A DNA stretch of 64,000 bases from Dryas octopetala (Eukaryota > Streptophyta > Magnoliopsida > Rosales > Rosaceae), in the NCBI GenBank assembly GCA_963921425.1, contig OY992840.1, positions 932,501 to 996,500 of the forward strand, given 5' to 3'. The stretch's first letter is position 1. Every line of letters begins with the position of its first letter. The position numbers and the translations under genes were made by a program. The notes under the pieces were generated by a model that ran no database searches, had not been told where the DNA came from, and saw only the letters and a list, made by a program, of their open reading frames with translations. This document shows positions 22,932 through 35,642 of this stretch, piece by piece.

Positions 22932-24062
22932 CAAACCCTTTGGGATTTTAAGTTTGCAAAAGAGACTCCACTAAACATTATGCAATGAAGATGATGTTTA
23001 AAAAGTACCAACTCAAAAGAACTATAAATAACCTATATTGTTCAAATGTTTACAAATCGGGTAACAACAAAATAAAATGTAGGACATGGTGACTTGAAAC
23101 CAACGGAAACAACAAAAGGTATATTTGCCAAATGTCAACCAAGATCAAGTGCCACGCCTCTTGGAGCAGTCAAGATAATCAACCGGAGGAAGCTCTGCAC
23201 TAAAAAACAAGTACAGTAAAAGGTAAGCATTACATACGTTCATATTTTCCTTTTAGGGAATCCTGAGTAAGTCTGAAAGTAGTAGCGCAAATATTTACTA
23301 CAATAAATCCTGAAATCTTTAATTGCTTGATTTTTACAATAATGCAAAAAATTCTAGTTTGAGTTGCTGATTGAGAGGTTGAGAGAGAGAGAGAGAGCAG
23401 AAAAAAGAGTGGAAAAATATGAGCCACTAGATGAATCTGAAGGTGGACATTAATTGGGAGAAAAAGGAAAGTTAATAGTTTAAAATATAAATTTTAGTCA
23501 AATTAAGTTAAAACAGGTGGCAACTTTTAAATGGATGGTCTTGCCACTCAGCAATGTTGAGGTGGCAGAAGGGCTGCACACACATATTTTTCTCATCAAT
23601 AATGAGCCTTCATGCCATTGCACTAATCCACACATGCAAACTTGGGGTATATATCACACTTACATTGAAAGTTCTCAAAAATCTACAGTAAAAAATGCGT
23701 CGGATGACAATGCACAGACTAGAGAGGATAAAATTTAAAGTATATGAATGAATTAATCCATATAGTGGGCATCGGTTTATATTTATAACAAAACTAGGAA
23801 GAAATAATATTACATGGAAAGAAGGAAGAAGCGATGTTTCATGGCATAAATTTGAGCTGATGTTGTAATGCATCAGAAGTGATGGGCTGTGGCCAGCTGG
23901 TATTTGTAGAAGATTGAGTTGATGTTAATTTGGTCAATTGCAATGATCATGAAATGATGCGATGGTTAATTATATACATACGTAGGGGATTTGCCTTTGC
24001 CTTTGCCTCTGTTAATTTTGTTTCTTCCACATGGACCAGCACAAATACAATGAACATAATTA
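22932..24062. other. Intergenic, including the MLO 3' UTR
   Basis: The right-hand few hundred bases (roughly 23750-24062) are the likely 3' UTR of the minus-strand MLO gene. A GA microsatellite lies at 23380-23397. No other gene is supported. Confidence 0.4.
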
Positions 24063-27000
24063 TCAGGGCCCTGATAAGAGGTCACGATTGGCTGCAGGCT
24101 CCCCCACTTGAATATCCACACTGGCCATGATGTTTGCTGTCTGTTCAAGGCCTCCTGATTCGTTTTTTTGGCTGTCACTATTTGCTGGGATGCCCATGCT
24201 GGCAACTGAATCACCCAAAGTTACCTTTGCTAGCTTCCCATGCCCATCATTCTTCTTCTTAGCATTCATTTGCCATATCTTTAAGGCCTTGTTAGTTTGT
24301 TCATCAAAGATTGACTTCTTCATTGTTGATCCCATCTGTAATTTCCCAAAAGGAACAAAAAAAAAAAAAAATTTATCTATTTTTGGTTCACATAATCACA
24401 TCTCAACAGCTTAAGGTTTAGACAATAGTGGCAAACCAACAAAACTTTATGTAATATCTCCATATAAATTGAATTCCACATGACAAAAAGAAAAAAAGAA
24501 GTAAAAGCGACAGACATAGGAATAGTTAGTGATTGTACCTGTGTAACCAATGCATATAGCGGAAGTGTGATGTAGCTGCACATAAATTGGACCGCTACCC
24601 TGCTCAGTGAAATTCACTATTAAGTAATTTTGAACACTTTAAGCAGATACTCTCTATCTTTGTTAAATCACAAATTCAGACATCTCTTTTGCACATGAAA
24701 AGAATAAGGTATATTTTAAAGCATCGTCTAGGAAACAAGAAAGAACATTAAAGCAGGGAAGTACTGTACGCTTATAACAACGTCCATGCAGGTTTGCTTT
24801 ACACAAACGTGAAAAAACATGCATCGGTATCATCAGAAAAGAGGGAAAAAGAGAAGACATACCCAAGTGCAACTCTGATCATTGTAAGAACGAAATTCTC
24901 ATGAAAACAAGATCTTATCCCAAACTCGTACTGCATTACGATTCAGGAGAAAGCATTTAATTTAGAATGCCAGCAGTGAGTGACATAGAAATAACCATAA
25001 TGAAGTAAAAGGAGATTGGTTTACTTACCCATATCCAAAAGAAATATGTTATCTCGAATGCATTCTGGACAAGTAATATGAACAATCAGATGGGAGAAAA
25101 TCTTGGAAATCTATATACATTATGCCACAAATAAGTGTCTATTAGGCAAAATAAAAAAGATGAGGAGGCTTGCTTAATCTACCTGAAACAGGACAAAATG
25201 GATCAAATAAAGAACTAACTGGGGCCAGCTAAACCAAAAATGCTTGTCTGTGACTTGCACCAGAGGTATCCCTTGGACTACAGCATGTCTTTCTTGAATT
25301 TCAATTGCCATTTGAGCTATAATTGCTTGCAGCTTTGTTCCAACTGCTAAGATTATCTTCAACCAATACAATTGTTAGTCCTCGATATATCATTTAGACG
25401 TACAATATTATTATTAGATTTATTTTAATTATGTGTCGCAAGAATGGATATTGCAACTTAATTAGGCATTTCATTTTAAAACTTCTTACAACTAGAGGAA
25501 GTATAGACAGCACAAACATAGCCTCCCATCCTGAAACAAAGAAAACCAATAACTAAATAATACAGTAAATATCTTTGTTATTTAGTTTTGAGATATTAAC
25601 ATCAAATAGATTGATAAAAGGAAAGGCCAACTCAGTTACCAAAAAAAGAGAAAAACAGAAGAAAATAAAAATAACTAACCATAAACATTCAGAAGCAAGT
25701 AGAGCACCATTGAAGTCCATAACAGTGGACTGCCAGCATCATCAAGATAGTTAGAAAAGAGCATAGAGCATTTTTCTCACAGATGATATATGACATAACT
25801 TTAATTCGAAGAAGGAAACTTGCTAAACAAGCCACAAAACACAAAATTTCAAGAAACAAATGTTAGTAATAGTAAGTATTTTTACCTGATTCCCACAACT
25901 ACCTTAAAGTCATCTTCTAATGACCTTTTGATATATTTTTGAAAGTCAAACTTACTTCCAGGTCTTAAATGTACCTATAAGAGCAGACCAGTCAGCCACC
26001 TTGCTAAAAATTAATATGAATATCAAGTGAAGATTCTTTTATATAACCAAAGAAGCTTACAGTGACGAATCCATGTCGCATGGTCATGTAGTCAGCCTTA
26101 CGAACAGACCTAAAAAATTGTCGAAAAAAGCATACCTGAAAGAAATTGACATTGCATAAGAAACTTACTCCGGAGGTTCAAGCAGTATCATAAAAGCTTA
26201 ATCCATAGGGAAAAATCCATCCAATGCTGCTGCTTAATATTTTCTTTTTTCATTTTTCACTTTGACAGAGTGGAACTTTAGACATAATATATGAAACTGA
26301 ATGAATTAATGAATGAACGAACAGACAAAGTGCAATTTTCTTCTTTTACTTTATGATTACCCAAGTGGTTATGCTAGTCTTTACAATACAACAAGCCAGA
26401 TTATATCCAAGTGTTTGCATTGAATGTATATGAAAGGATAGGTAGTTTAAAGCCCTCAATTTATTGATTAACTGAATTTTTTTTTTTTTCATAAATCTAT
26501 GAAAGAAATTGGAACAGAGGATGAGTAAGTGACATCAATCTTACAAAATAGAAGGTGACTGGTGTTTTAGTCCAGAATCTTGTGTGGTCTCTAACAAACG
26601 AAGTCTCGTGAGTAAGCCTGAACTTTGTAGGATCTGTTTAAAATAGAAAGAAAACTCCACTTTAGCACTCAATGCATTGCAGACAAGTATAAGTAGAGGC
26701 TACAAATTAACAATATTAATAATACGAAACTCTAGCTAGCTTCACTAGAAATTACATTACATTTTTTTTTGGCCATGATAGAAATTACATTACATGACTA
26801 ATAATTAATTAATTACAAAATTAAATTGAGGGCTGTTTGTTGTGTTGTCCAATGATTTACCATTGAATTCACTATCATGTTTAGCCGATCGTTCCCACTC
26901 CTTCCACCCACGAATCTGCAAAAAAAATTATATATAATATATATATAGAGGGTAAAAATTGAATATTAAGTTATATATTTCCAAAATCCTGGAGTTAAAA

Positions 27001-30000
27001 CCTAATATGCAGTTTCTACAAATTAAACCCACTCTACACCCTAGGGAGGAAAATACCCTTCAAATTAGGAGAGGACTTTATTATGAATTAAAAGAATTTT
27101 CTTATAAATTAAAAGGACTTTATTATGAATTAAAAAAAATTCTTATAAATTAAAGGACTTTACTATGAATTAAAAAGATTTTCTTATAAATTTTAAAATA
27201 CTCCCGGTCTTTATTTAAAAACTGTTTTTCTAAAAAACCCAAGCCTAATTATCTCTAGAAAAAATTACCCAAATTTATACTACACACTAATGTAAGGTGA
27301 GGGGTAACCCACCTTCAATCTTCCAAGTGTCATGGTTATGGCACCGTATATAACGTGAAATACTGCTAAGAAGAATATGAAAATGTGCAGTTGATGTAAT
27401 GCATTTGTAGATATAAGCGGCACTTGTCCCTGTATCAAAATACATCCATCCATGATATTTCGATTAGACAGAATGTACATCTTCAGAATTTATGGAGAAA
27501 AAAAAGTAGATATTGAGCAAAAAAAAAAAAAAAATACAAGAAAAATAAAGCAAATAGCAATCTACCTAATAAGTAATAAGTAACACAAGTTGAATTCAGA
27601 TTGTAAAGTAAGCAGTCGTACTAAGTCAGAATTCAAAATGTGGGTCAAGGAAAATTGAACTGCCAACTGACCCAACTAAGCAGAGATAAAAATTGCGTTT
27701 GTATAGTGAAGGAGAGTGGTGTGATGGGTTCATGGGTAATGGGTATCACTAGATCGAAATCATCCAACATAGTTTGTGAGCCAACTGGATGACAAGCACG
27801 CACAGATGGTTGGTTTGCGTTGCAAATTCAAATTACAATGAACAAGAGGTGGAGAGGGAGCGTGGAGAAATGAGTTAGAATTATGAATGGTCTTGAACTC
27901 TTGATCCAGGTTTACTAAGTCATTCCCTTAGCATTGTAATTTACCAAAATGGAGAATTTTTTGGGGTCAATTACCAAAATGGAGATGGTGTGTTCATCAT
28001 TATGTAGTATGTGTAGTCTCACGATTAAAACGATTCATTTTTTAGATCATATTTTTTTTAATAATTTTTTAGATCACTCTTTAAATATATCTACAAATTA
28101 AAAATCAATCAAATCGAAAATTGTTTGGTTACGCTATAACTGTTATCAAATAAATAGACTTATGGTAACAATTTCTTACTGTCTGTTTATTTGACATAAC
28201 TTATATGAATAAACAGTTTTTGATTTAATTGATTTTGTAAAGATGATCTTCAAATATTGATCTAAAAATGTACGGTTTTAATCATGAAACAACACTGCAT
28301 AATTAAAATAATAAAAGAGAAAGTTGAAAGAGAAAGTAAATTTAAGTGCACTACGATATCTCTACAAAAAATCAACCAAATCAACAAATTGTTTGATTAT
28401 GTAACCGTTATCAAATAAACAATACGGTTTTGGAAACAATTAGGTTTACTAATTGTTTAAGTTATGTTTTGGTCCACTAATTTGTTCCACTTGTTCAATA
28501 AAGGTTCAGATTTGTTTTCTCAAATTTGGCCCACATTTTACCCTATCAAATTCAGCAAACATATACTTATTTTAAAGCTATGCATCTTCTCTTTACACCC
28601 ATATAAAGATCATTCAAATTAAAGTTCTAAAAATCAAGATAGTTAACCTTAAAGTAGGGTACGCGAAACAACTAATTTTTCCTAGAAAATTTTCAGATTT
28701 TCAAACTTCACCCAATTTTAATTCTGTTCGATTTTAATACTCCAAATTGGTTTCTATGACTAATAAATGATGAAATATAATTTATGCTTCAATTATAATT
28801 AAAGAAAATACAACCCAAAAGATTTAAAATCATAAACCCCAAAACTGAAACTTTGAACTGGACCTTTATTGAACAAGTGAAATAATTAGTAGACCAAAAC
28901 AGAACTTAAAAAATATCATGGACCAAAATTGAACTAAGTATAAAATAAGTGGACCAAATCTATAATTTTTTATTTTTTTTATATAAGTTATATATGAATA
29001 AACAATTTCTGATTTAATTGAATTTTTGCAAAGATGATTTTTAAAGATTAATTTGAAAAATGAATGGTTCTGATCATGAGACAACACTGCATAATTAGAA
29101 TAATAAAAGAGAAGCTTGAAAGAGAAAATAAATTGAGTGAACTAAAATATCTCATGAACGGTTTTGATCATGAAAGTTTTTGAATTTTGAGTGCACTAAA
29201 TCTCTATATAGAACTTGGGCATTGTTCATTGAAATCTCCATCTACTTTTTATTATTTCTTGTGGATTCTTCTCATAACCATTTACGAGCTCTGATAGCTT
29301 AATTTTGGATGAATCGCATAAATTTTGTGTTTTTTTTTTTTTTTTTTTGTTTGTGTGATTAATTTTGTGTTTTTTGTGTGTTTATACTTAATTACTTATT
29401 TTTCTTCTTGTTATTACTTTCTTCCGTTTCGTTTTGGGTTTTGGTCTAGCTAGGAAATTAAGTAGTACGTGATGATTCTCGTAGGCCCTAGGTAAAGAAA
29501 ATTGTAAACCTAAACAAATAAAAAATAAAAACTGCCAAGAGATAGAACCACAAAAAAATGAGTAGTGAAAGTGCCAAATGATTTTTTCATTTTTTATTTT
29601 ATCTTCATGCAAGATTTAAGTGAGAGCTTTGAATCTTGATGGTAACTAAGAATTTTTCTTTGTGAAGGCTCAAAAACAACGAAAAAGTTCATTATACAAT
29701 AATAAAAAACAAAACATGGATATATAAGAAAATATTTAGTTTCTACTTTTTTTATGGAGACATTGTACGTCTTACCTTGGAGCAATCTCCCTGTTCGCCG
29801 CCCCCACCACCACCAGCTAAAAATCGACGCTCATACCATAAAAGTCTGCGATGTGCGGCGGTGGCGGCAACACCTGGTGGTCTGTAAGGGCAAGGCAACA
29901 TTGTGTCTGCAGCGGCTATGGGAATACACAATTTAGAGATGTACTTTTGCCCAAATGTTAGTAACAGAGAAATGAATCCTAAAACCATAAGCTCTGCATG

Positions 30001-30635
30001 CAGTGGAAAAGAAACAAATAAATAAGATCAGAAATATGCAACCATATATATATATCCCATTATTGATTTGGAAATTATGAAAACATACATAATCAATTAA
30101 GGCCATTTCATTTTCGTACCTGCTTTAACTTTTTCAAGAGCTTCAAGCAAACCACTTCTTCTCCTATGTTCAAACCACTGCAAAGAAAATGCACAAAATT
30201 AATTATGCGTATTATATATAGATAGAAAGCCCATAAAACGGTTTTTAATGGCAAAATGTTATGTTATCAGACTAGAAACCTAAAAAAAATTAAGAAAATT
30301 CTTAACTCGATCTTTGGATAAATATAAGACCAACAATTAACCCTGCACGTATCTTTTTGTTTTTGGCCACCATGCACGTTTCTTAAATTCAATTAATTAG
30401 TTTAGATGAAGATGAAGAGGAAGAGGAAGATAATAGCGAAGATTGATAAGTAAATTTATAAAATTAAAATCCAAAAAATGAATTAATGGATTGATATATA
30501 AGTACGTACCTCTCCGATCAGGTGAATAACCTTTTCCAAAGCTATAGAAATAATAATGATGGTGAAACAAACTGCAGCCAGAGCCCAGGTTGGCGTCTGA
30601 TCCAGCTCTCTGCCGCCCGCTCCTCCACTCCCCAT
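24063..30635 (-). CDS. MLO: MLO-family seven-TM protein, clade III-like, complete, 15 exons
   Basis: Exons in transcript order: 30635-30510, 30177-30120, 29993-29776, 27429-27313, 26915-26861, 26633-26545, 26135-26061, 25974-25886, 25729-25680, 25530-25490, 25356-25183, 25064-25029, 24930-24863, 24599-24539, 24335-24063. All junctions are GT-AG and phases join to 509 residues. Fifteen exons is the classic MLO structure. Landmarks: [14 protein letters not shown] (first helix), [82 protein letters not shown] and [17 protein letters not shown]. The tail holds a calmodulin-binding helix ([13 protein letters not shown], Trp at about 440). [11 protein letters not shown] and the KIRGWKEWE joint resemble MLO5/7/8/9/10 rather than the clade V mildew-susceptibility proteins. 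MLO proteins are plasma-membrane, calmodulin-regulated and reported to conduct calcium. Exon 11 has a weak acceptor (GGTTGAAG). Clade assignment is from remembered sequence features. Confidence 0.92.
27430..29775 (-). other. MLO intron 3 (2.35 kb) with repeat insertions
   Basis: This is by far the longest MLO intron. It contains a TIR-like pair, each arm about 65 bases (28444-28515 against 28852-28921, sharing TTCAATAAAGG and TTTTGGTC). A related direct pair lies at about 28190-28340 and 28980-29130, around GACAACACTGCATAATTA. A poly-T tract lies near 29331-29349. These look like one small TIR element inside a copy of another. No coding sequence was seen. Confidence 0.55.
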
Positions 30636-31457
30636 TTATTAATTAATTTGAAACTCCAAACCCAGCCCGGCCAAGCTAGCTAGTCAATTCCTTAATTATT
30701 TATTAATCAATTATAAAACTAAGTAATTATTAATAATGAACACTTAATGAAAAACCATGCAGCAGCAGCAGTTTAATTAATTACGACGAAGACGATGATC
30801 AGAATTGAATGATGAGGTGAGAAGGTAACAAAACGAAAGAAAGAAAAGAAAAAAACACTAACTAAGATTTTGATAGATGCATGTCCACAACATGCAATGC
30901 ATGCGAAACAACTGTCTGGCAGTTTGCGGTTGCTAATTAAGAATGCCCATGCTTGCACTGTGTAATTTCATGTTTGCCATTTTTACCAAAAAAAACATAA
31001 ACAATTCATGTCTGGCCATCTGTGCTGTGGGGAGTTTTAATTGGGATTCTCTGCCTAAAAAAAAATTTGAGTGCCAACTACAACCACTAGATACAAGTTG
31101 CTAATATATGAAAGAGTGCTGTTATTGACTTGATGACATCCCCTCATTCATAATTTCTCACCTCACCTTATTTTATCATCTCTTATTTAGTTTTAAAAAA
31201 TATGAATATACTCTTTAATTTCGCCCACCAATATTCCCAAACTACCCTCTTCTTCTTCTCTTCTTTTAACCACCATAACCCTAATTTCTATTCTTTACTA
31301 AATATGGCTGCATCCTTACCGTGCCTAACAAAATCAACATACACATAAGCATTTACATGTGAAACCAACGAGTTAAACTTCAAATTTTCAGTCACATGCT
31401 CTCTAAACAAAGCTACTTAATCAATATTTTTTTTTCGAGTACCAAAAAAAATTCATC
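30636..31457. other. MLO upstream region
   Basis: This is the presumed promoter and 5' UTR of the MLO gene; no specific element could be assigned. The sequence is AT-rich and shows no other gene. Confidence 0.4.
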
Positions 31458-33050
31458 TCACTACAAGAGAAATGCCTAGTAAGCACGAGTAAAAGGACAC
31501 AAATATAGTTTTGTGACACTTTTTTAATATTTAGCACAAATATAAGTAGACATGTGCTCTATAATTTTTGGGCATATAAGAATCAATTGTATGTGCCCGC
31601 CATTTGTGCCCTTTTATAGTGGGCACGAGATTCATGCATAAATTTATGCTTTTTACAAATATATGTGCTTTAATTTGACGGATATGGCAATTTCGAAATA
31701 TAAAATTAATATTTGTGTGAACACAAATCTATATGCATTAGTGCTCTATGGAGTGCAAATTTGCTCACCATCTCTAACTTTATCTATAGGGTGACATGTG
31801 TTCTCTAAATTAACTCTAGTTAATAATTGTAAATTAATAAATTCTGATATAATAATGAGGTGAGAGAAAATCACTTTTTTCCAAAACTTGCCTTTTTCAA
31901 TTCTCACACACTCTCTCTCCTTTATTTTATTTTCCTGATTTTGCTTCTTGTTTTTTTGTTTTTCTCTTTTATTCCTGTATGCACTTTTTTCTTTACACTG
32001 CACTCTTCGTCACATTACCCTATTACACCACTTTTTTATTTATTCACCCTGCACTATCTTTCATCACACATTTGAAAGAAATTTCCAAAACTTTTTATAC
32101 TCATTATTCCAATTGAAGACCTCTTTTGAGCATGTAATAATTGAAGACCTCATTTTTAATCTAAAACAATCGAAGACCTCATTTTTATACTTGTTATTCC
32201 AGAATTTATTTTAAGCTAATTGTTCATTCAAAATTATAACACAATAAATTGTTTTAGTCTGCTTTAAATTCTTAATTTTGAATGAAAAAACTACATGAGG
32301 TCTCCATAGGCTTCTTATATGAAGCCCAATATATCATAATTTTACAAAACACATAATACTACCGACCCAAAAACATTGTTGTTGCAATGCAACACAACTA
32401 TGCTAAAGTTAACATATCGGAAATTATGTGTAAAAGACATTTACAACTCTTATCTTCAAACACTACATCAAATTGAGCCTGAAAAATTTAATTGACACGA
32501 TGATCCTTGAGTTGTTGGTTAAGTTCTTGTACTTGCCTATCAAATTTATGATCACATATTTATTGATCAGTTGATCAAATTAATTAATTTTGGCAAAAAA
32601 AAAATCAAATTAATTAATATTTGAAATAAACTAGTAGGGAACAAGGTAGACGACCAAACTTGTTTTTCCTGAAGAAGATGAAAGTTGAAAAGATATAGGG
32701 TGTCAAACAAGAAATAAAAAAAAAAGATTTACTAAAAAAAATAAAATAAAGGAGAGAGAGAGAGCGTGAGAATTGAAAAAGGCAAGTAAATTTTGGAAGA
32801 AAGAGATTTTCTCTCACCTCATTATTATATCATAATTTATTAATTTAAAATTGTTAACTAGAGTTAATTTAGAGGATACATGTCACCCTATAAATAGAGT
32901 GGTGATGCTCACCACTTTTAGAGGTGGTAAGCAAATTTGCACTCATGCTCTATGCATCTGACATATTTGACATTAAAAACTAAAAATTAAAAGTAGTTTA
33001 AACAATTAAAAATATAGCACGTAATTAGCTATTTGTGCTCAATTTAAACA
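31458..33050. mobile_element. CACTA-like terminal fragment, split by a MULE-like element
   Basis: CACTACAAGAGAAATGCC at 31458 is the standard plant CACTA terminus. The next 280 bases contain repeated GTGCTC, GCACAAAT and GTGCCC words, like CACTA subterminal repeats. The sequence is interrupted at 31751 by another element and resumes at 32955 for roughly 100 bases. The opposite CACTA terminus was not found, so it is truncated. Confidence 0.45.
31751..32945. mobile_element. Long-TIR MULE-like non-autonomous element, 9-bp duplication
   Basis: The left arm (31751 to about 31945) and the right arm (about 32745-32944) are inverted copies of about 190-200 bases, starting GAGTGCAAATTTGCT. TGCTCTATG is directly repeated on both sides (31742-31750 and 32946-32954), the 9-bp duplication typical of Mutator-like elements. 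The interior contains three near-repeats around GAAGACCTC (32100-32180) but no transposase. It is inserted in the CACTA-like fragment. Confidence 0.75.
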
Positions 33051-33453
33051 GTCAGATATGATCGATCAAATATTACCACATAAGTGGAAGAAGATATTTT
33101 CATATCAAAAATCACCCCCACCCCCCCTTTTATTTTTCTCTAACCTTCTACATCCCTCCACACCATTTTTAAACCCTTTATCTGCTCCTCCCTTTTCTTC
33201 TTCTTCTTATTCTGTTTCTTGGTCAATCGATTGGTGCAATCTTCTTCCTCTTCTTTTCCTTGGGCAATCTTCTTCTTCTTAGTGGCTAGCCATTGATCAT
33301 ATGGTGCACTTGATCGAGTATTTAGCTAATTTCTATAATTTGGGCTATTAAGATATTATTACTAAATTTCTAGGGTTTGAATCCACAATAAGCTATTTAG
33401 CCAATTTTTTGTAATTTGGGGCAAATTAAAGTCCACAATTAAGTATTGTCTTG

Positions 33454-33498
<45 letters not shown>

Positions 33499-34037
33499 TT
33501 TCTCTGCCTATCTTTTGCTCACTTTCTTTTTTTGTTTGCAGCACTGCTCTCCAAGACCCATTTCTACTTGGCAAAACTTTTTTTTTTGTACGTTTTTAAG
33601 TTTATTTTTATAAATCGATGTAGTAAAGATTTTTTTCATTAATGTGGTTTGATTTTTGTTATTTTGTTATTTCTTTTATGTTTTGGAATTAATTACTGTG
33701 CAATTTGTTCATCTCCTCCAGGTTTTCTAGTTTGTTATTTCTAAGATCTATAGAAGATTTTCAATTTTGTAGACTACATGTAAGAATGTGAGTTGTGACT
33801 TTGTGTCCCGGTCTGAAGCCATTGGGCACATTCAAGGGAAGGAAGACAATGATATTGCTTGATCTTATGGGGAAAATTCAAGGGAAGAGTTCGATATATC
33901 ATATGTTCTTTTTTTTTTATTTTTTTCTGCAAAGCAATCGATCGCTTTTAACAAATAAAGCAATTCTATATGTTGAGTTTTATTTTTCTATAAAAACACT
34001 GTTTGAACTGTTATGTTTTTATTATGTAGTTTTACAA
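33051..34037. other. Intergenic with a CT microsatellite
   Basis: A CT run at 33457-33495 is the main feature. The flanking sequence is T-rich and shows no conserved protein. Open frames at 33058 and 33795 are low-complexity. Confidence 0.4.
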
Positions 34038-34045
34038 TTATTAAA

Positions 34046-35228
34046 GAGAGCTGTTATTTGCACACTATTTTTTTCCTTTGCACACATTTTTCTCTTACAC
34101 ACCTTCTATTATTTTTTAAAATGTAAAATTTCTCCTTAACACACCCCTCTCATTACCAAAATACCCTCAATCTCATTAATTTTACCAAATTTCTCTTACA
34201 CACTCCACCCAATCTATTCAAACAATATACACTCACTCAATCCTTTCAGACAATACACACCCCCACCCCCAACCTCACAGCCACCCCTAACCTCACAGCC
34301 ACCCAATCCTAGCCAAGAACACATAGACATAGCCATTGTTGTCAACACTATAGTTATGCCTTAGGTTAAATTATTTTGATTCATATGCAAATCTAGGTTT
34401 TTTTTATCAAATTTAAATTGGTTAATCCATCTTAAGACCTATTGTTTTTCTATTTGAGATAATTTGGAGTGCGGGTTTTCTAGATTTCAAGGTTGAAATT
34501 TCGGATTTGAGTTATAGGGTTTCGCAGGTCGTTCGGCATTGGTCTACCGAACATTTCGATTTCATTCGGTAGTAAACTACCGAACATTTCGGTTTCGTTC
34601 GGTACTAAGCTGTCGAACTTTTCAGTTTCGTTCGGTAGCTTACTACCGAACGAAACTGAAAGGTTCGACAGCTTGCTACCGAACGAAACCGAAATGTTCA
34701 GTAGACCAGTGCCGAACGACCTGCGAATCTGAAAATGAATAACCAGAAAATTCACTCTTGCACTCTAAACAACCTCACTTCAAATCATTGCAAACAGACG
34801 AGAAAGGTATTAGGATTGATTAACCAATTGAAATTAGATAAGAAAGCATTAGATTTACATTCAAATCCAAAAATTTTAGGTTAGAGCATGTCTCCAACTT
34901 CCAATGGCTATGGTGGAGAGAGGATGCATGAGCGGTGATGAAGGCGGGTTGATGGCGGGAGGTGGGTGTCGGCAATTTTGGGATGGAGGTGGGGTCACGG
35001 GTGGAGTGTGTTTTGGTTGTGGTTGGAGATGAGGTTGAGGGTGGGGTGTGTAGTTGTGGTTTAGGAGTGTTGGGTTTGTGGTGTGTAAGGAGAGTTTTTT
35101 TTTTTTTTTTAAATGATGTAGGTTGTCCTTTAAGGTAATTTCTCTTTGTGTCAATCAAGTAATTTCACAAAATAAGTTAGTGGGGGTGTGCAAAAAAAAA
35201 AAAAAATGGTGTGCAAATAGCAGTACTC
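34046..35228. mobile_element. Foldback TIR element, 1.18 kb, with an internal palindrome
   Basis: The ends are GAGAGCTGTTATTTGCACAC (left) and, as reverse complement of the right end, GAGTACTGCTATTTGCACAC. They are flanked by TTATTAAA on both sides (34038-34045 and 35229-35236). Pairing continues inward at intervals: TTGGTTAATCC near 34420 against GATTAACCAA near 34816, ending in a central hairpin of about 200 bp (34526-34730) made of TACCGAAC / GTTCGGTA words. So most of the element can fold on itself. The 8-bp duplication could be read as 9 with one mismatch, so hAT or MULE origin is open. Confidence 0.65.
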
Positions 35229-35236
35229 TTATTAAA

Positions 35237-35642
35237 ACAGGTCCGTTGACTTTAGGTACCAAATTGTAATGTTTTTTTTCATTTTAACTACCAAAACATT
35301 TATGTCATCTCACTTTAGGTACTAAATTTCAGTTTAGGTACCAACTTTAAAAAATATGGTTATATCGAGCTGTGACCGTCTAACAGTCATAACTTTTTTA
35401 TTGATTTGTTGTTTTTTCAATATTTGCAAGGCTTAAACTTTAATGTTTAGTCTTTGGGTTATATGACTTCATCTCCCAAGCCTAAATCAAAAGTATTAAA
35501 CCCTTAAAAATTTTGAATTTTTATAAATTTGAAACGGTCACAACTGTGACTGTTCGACAGTCACAACTGTATAACAAACTGATTTGTGATCTAATCCAAA
35601 ATGTCTTGCTCTAGGTTAGTACCTAAACTAAAAAAAATTAGT
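35237..35642. other. Unique left flank of the duplicated segment
   Basis: No gene was seen. The sequence holds repeated words of the kinds GGTACCTAAA and ACTGTGACTGTTCGACAGTC. Similar ACTGTCACACAGT words continue to about 36125, inside the first copy of the duplicated segment. This suggests that the junction at 35643 is original sequence. Confidence 0.4.

Noticed and set aside
34480-34755. Repetitive peptide frame (FGSKLPNETE-like units)
   Set aside because: It follows from the TACCGAAC palindrome in a foldback element and appears on both strands.
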